This document shows, piece by piece, positions 62,339 to 64,000 of a stretch of DNA of 64,000 bases. The stretch covers positions 1 through 64,000 of the forward strand of contig NZ_FNDD01000002.1 of assembly GCF_900100015.1 (NCBI RefSeq). Reading direction: 5' to 3'. The stretch is from Vibrio xiamenensis (GTDB lineage: Bacteria > Pseudomonadota > Gammaproteobacteria > Enterobacterales > Vibrionaceae). The notes beneath the pieces were generated by a model. The model saw nothing but the letters and a program-made list of their open reading frames with translations. It searched no databases and was not told the origin of the DNA. A program made the translations under genes and the position numbers. Numbering within the stretch: position 1 is the first letter of the stretch; the number at the start of each line of letters is the position of its first letter.

Positions 62339-64000
62339 ATGACCGGTTACTTTATTCAAACTTTCATCTACCTGCTGGCGGCGGTAATCGCGGTGCCGTT
62401 AGCCAAACGCTTTGGCCTCGGCTCAGTCCTAGGTTATCTGGTTGCGGGTGTGGTGATCGGCCCTATTATTGGCATCGTTGGCGAAGAAGCGGCCACGATT
62501 CAACATTTTGCTGAATTTGGCGTAGTCATGATGCTGTTTTTGGTTGGCTTAGAGCTTGACCCAAAACATTTGTGGGCGATGCGTAATCGTTTAATGGGTC
62601 TTGGCGGATTACAAGTCTTGCTCTCGACGGCTGCCGTCATGGTGATTGGTGAATTTTTCGGTTTAAGTTGGAGCATCGCCCTAACCGTTGGTCTGATATT
62701 TTCACTATCATCAACCGCCATCGTACTGCAGACCTTTAATGAAAAGCGCTTAACCAAAACCATCGGCGGTCAAAACGCCTTTTCAGTGCTGTTATTTCAA
62801 GATATCGCGGTCATCCCGATGCTGGCGTTTATTCCTCTGTTAGCCATTCCCGAGTTGGTGGCCAGCAGCGAAACTTTAGCTGCTAGCGCCGAGCATCACA
62901 GCGATCTGAGCTTAGTGGCTGACCTGCCGGGTTGGGCTTACGGCTTAGTGCTGACTGGCTCGATCGCGGCGATTGTGATTGGCGGACACTACTTGAGCCG
63001 ACCACTGCTGCGCTTTGTGGCCAGCTCAGGCGTTCGTGAAATCTTTACCGCCACCGCGCTGATGTTGGTGGTCGGCATTGCAGCGCTGATGAGCTTAGTG
63101 GGGCTATCCCCGGCGCTGGGCACTTTCCTCGCCGGGGTTGTGCTTGCCAACAGTGAATTTCGCCACGAGCTCGAGTCCAATATCGAGCCATTTAAAGGTT
63201 TATTACTTGGGCTGTTTTTTATCACCGTCGGCGCGAATATTCAGTTCAGCGTGTTATTTGGCGAGTTTTTTACCATTCTCGGTTTAACCCTGATCGTCAT
63301 GTTGCTTAAAGCGCTGGTACTGCTGGCACTGAGCTTTATCTTTGGCATCAAACAGAGCGATCGGTGGTTGCTGGCGCTGAGCCTAGCACAAGCTGGTGAG
63401 TTTGGTTTTGTGCTGCTGACCTTCTCGGTACAAAATCATGTATTGCCAAGTGATTTGGCGCAAACTCTCTCGCTGGTCGTGGCGCTTTCGATGTTCCTGA
63501 CGCCGCTGCTGTTTATTGTGTTTGAAAAGGTCATCATGCCGCGTTTTGTCGCCGCATCCAATGAGCGGGAAACCGACGAGATAGACGAAAAAGGCGCAGT
63601 GATTATCGCCGGAGTTGGTCGTTTCGGTCAGATCGTCAACCGCATGTTAGTCGCTAATGGCATTAAAACCGTGGTACTCGACCACCAAGCTTCGCAAATC
63701 GATAACCTGCGACGTATCAATATCAAAGCCTATTTTGGCGATGCGACGCGACCTGATTTGCTGCATCAAGCAGGCATCGAGGAAGCGGCCATGGTGGTGG
63801 TTGCCATCGACAGCCGGGAAAAAAGCATCGAGCTGGTGCAATATCTCAAACACGCCCATCCTCACGTAACAGTGTTGGCGCGGGCGTTTGACCGCGGCCA
63901 CAGCTATCGACTGCGTCAAGCAGGCGCAGATTTTATCGAACTGGAAACCTATCACTCTGCTATGGAAGTGGGGGCAATCGCGATGCGCCGTCTGGGTCAC
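62339..64000 (+). CDS. Kef-type K+/H+ antiporter (KefB/KefC), truncated by the right edge
   Basis: The first 554 codons of a CPA2-family antiporter, open to the last base of the window. AAGGAGG lies seven bases before the ATG. Residues 5-385 are the membrane exchanger domain (LSSTAIVLQTFNEK, FQDIAVIPMLAF, LSPALGTFLAGVVLANSEFRHELES). The central regulatory loop reads ELESNIEPFKGLLLGLFFITVG. An RCK/KTN nucleotide-binding domain follows (VIIAGVGRFGQIVNRML, AYFGDATRPDLLHQAGIE). In the Kef family, glutathione gates the channel and its adducts open it to acidify the cytoplasm against electrophiles. The end of the C-terminal domain is not visible. Confidence 0.9.
   Translation, partial: MTGYFIQTFIYLLAAVIAVPLAKRFGLGSVLGYLVAGVVIGPIIGIVGEEAATIQHFAEFGVVMMLFLVGLELDPKHLWAMRNRLMGLGGLQVLLSTAAVMVIGEFFGLSWSIALTVGLIFSLSSTAIVLQTFNEKRLTKTIGGQNAFSVLLFQDIAVIPMLAFIPLLAIPELVASSETLAASAEHHSDLSLVADLPGWAYGLVLTGSIAAIVIGGHYLSRPLLRFVASSGVREIFTATALMLVVGIAALMSLVGLSPALGTFLAGVVLANSEFRHELESNIEPFKGLLLGLFFITVGANIQFSVLFGEFFTILGLTLIVMLLKALVLLALSFIFGIKQSDRWLLALSLAQAGEFGFVLLTFSVQNHVLPSDLAQTLSLVVALSMFLTPLLFIVFEKVIMPRFVAASNERETDEIDEKGAVIIAGVGRFGQIVNRMLVANGIKTVVLDHQASQIDNLRRINIKAYFGDATRPDLLHQAGIEEAAMVVVAIDSREKSIELVQYLKHAHPHVTVLARAFDRGHSYRLRQAGADFIELETYHSAMEVGAIAMRRLGH

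Overview
This is a gammaproteobacterial chromosome segment that almost certainly comes from a Vibrio, probably the large chromosome. The evidence is a FrhA/LapA-like adhesin beside a TolC-like porin and an OmpA-like lipoprotein, a Vibrio-type NhaA, a bcr-rsuA-radD-rplY neighbourhood, a psp-sap block, a MneA-type manganese exporter and a DUF2913 gene. The species cannot be fixed from the sequence alone. There are no rRNA or tRNA genes, no CRISPR array, no insertion sequences and no prophage genes. Most of the window is ordinary, well-kept genes.

Layout. 1-3.9 kb: the N-terminal part of a giant cadherin-repeat adhesin (minus strand, running off the left edge) that carries a LapG-type cleavage site, divergent from a TolC-like porin and an OmpA-like lipoprotein. 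4-9.5 kb: nhaA, then an AttEFGH-like ABC system (ATPase, fused permease, lipocalin-like protein). 9.6-11.4 kb: a collapsed MATE transporter pseudogene and an SDR/DUF2867 protein. 11.5-21.3 kb: poxB, a bcr-DUF2913 pair, rsuA, radD, a PepSY protein with a two-component system, and rplY with a structured leader. 21.4-27.9 kb: an MFS pump, a serine-recombinase-like protein that has lost catalytic residues, grxB, a DEAD-box helicase, a PilZ protein, two small proteins, DUF1289 and a META lipoprotein.

28-32.2 kb: the tightly coupled operon ynjBCDF. 32.2-35.7 kb: a nitrosative-stress module of norR (with a perfect FNR box upstream) and hcp (sigma54 promoter and two NorR-like sites). 35.7-43.7 kb: amt under an NtrC/sigma54-type promoter, an rRNA-type methyltransferase, an RluA-like synthase, an NSS transporter with a TyrR box, cardiolipin synthase and metC. 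43.8-52.4 kb: tag, pspABC with divergent pspF, and sapABCDF. 52.7-59.1 kb: a complete sugar-uptake cluster (ATPase, two permeases, binding protein, LacI regulator, GH43 glycosidase), probably for arabinose-containing oligosaccharides. 59.2-61.5 kb: manganese-dependent pyrophosphatase divergent from a MneA-like Mn exporter with a Fur-like site. 61.7 kb to the right edge: a KefF/KefG-type protein and a truncated Kef antiporter.

No wholly new system stands out. The points most worth following up are the catalytically degraded resolvase with a His/Gly-rich tail, the TyrR box that suggests a substrate for the NSS transporter, the paired NorR-like sites folded into one long inverted repeat before hcp, the Mn-pyrophosphatase/Mn-exporter pairing, the rplY leader hairpin, and the MATE deletion scar.
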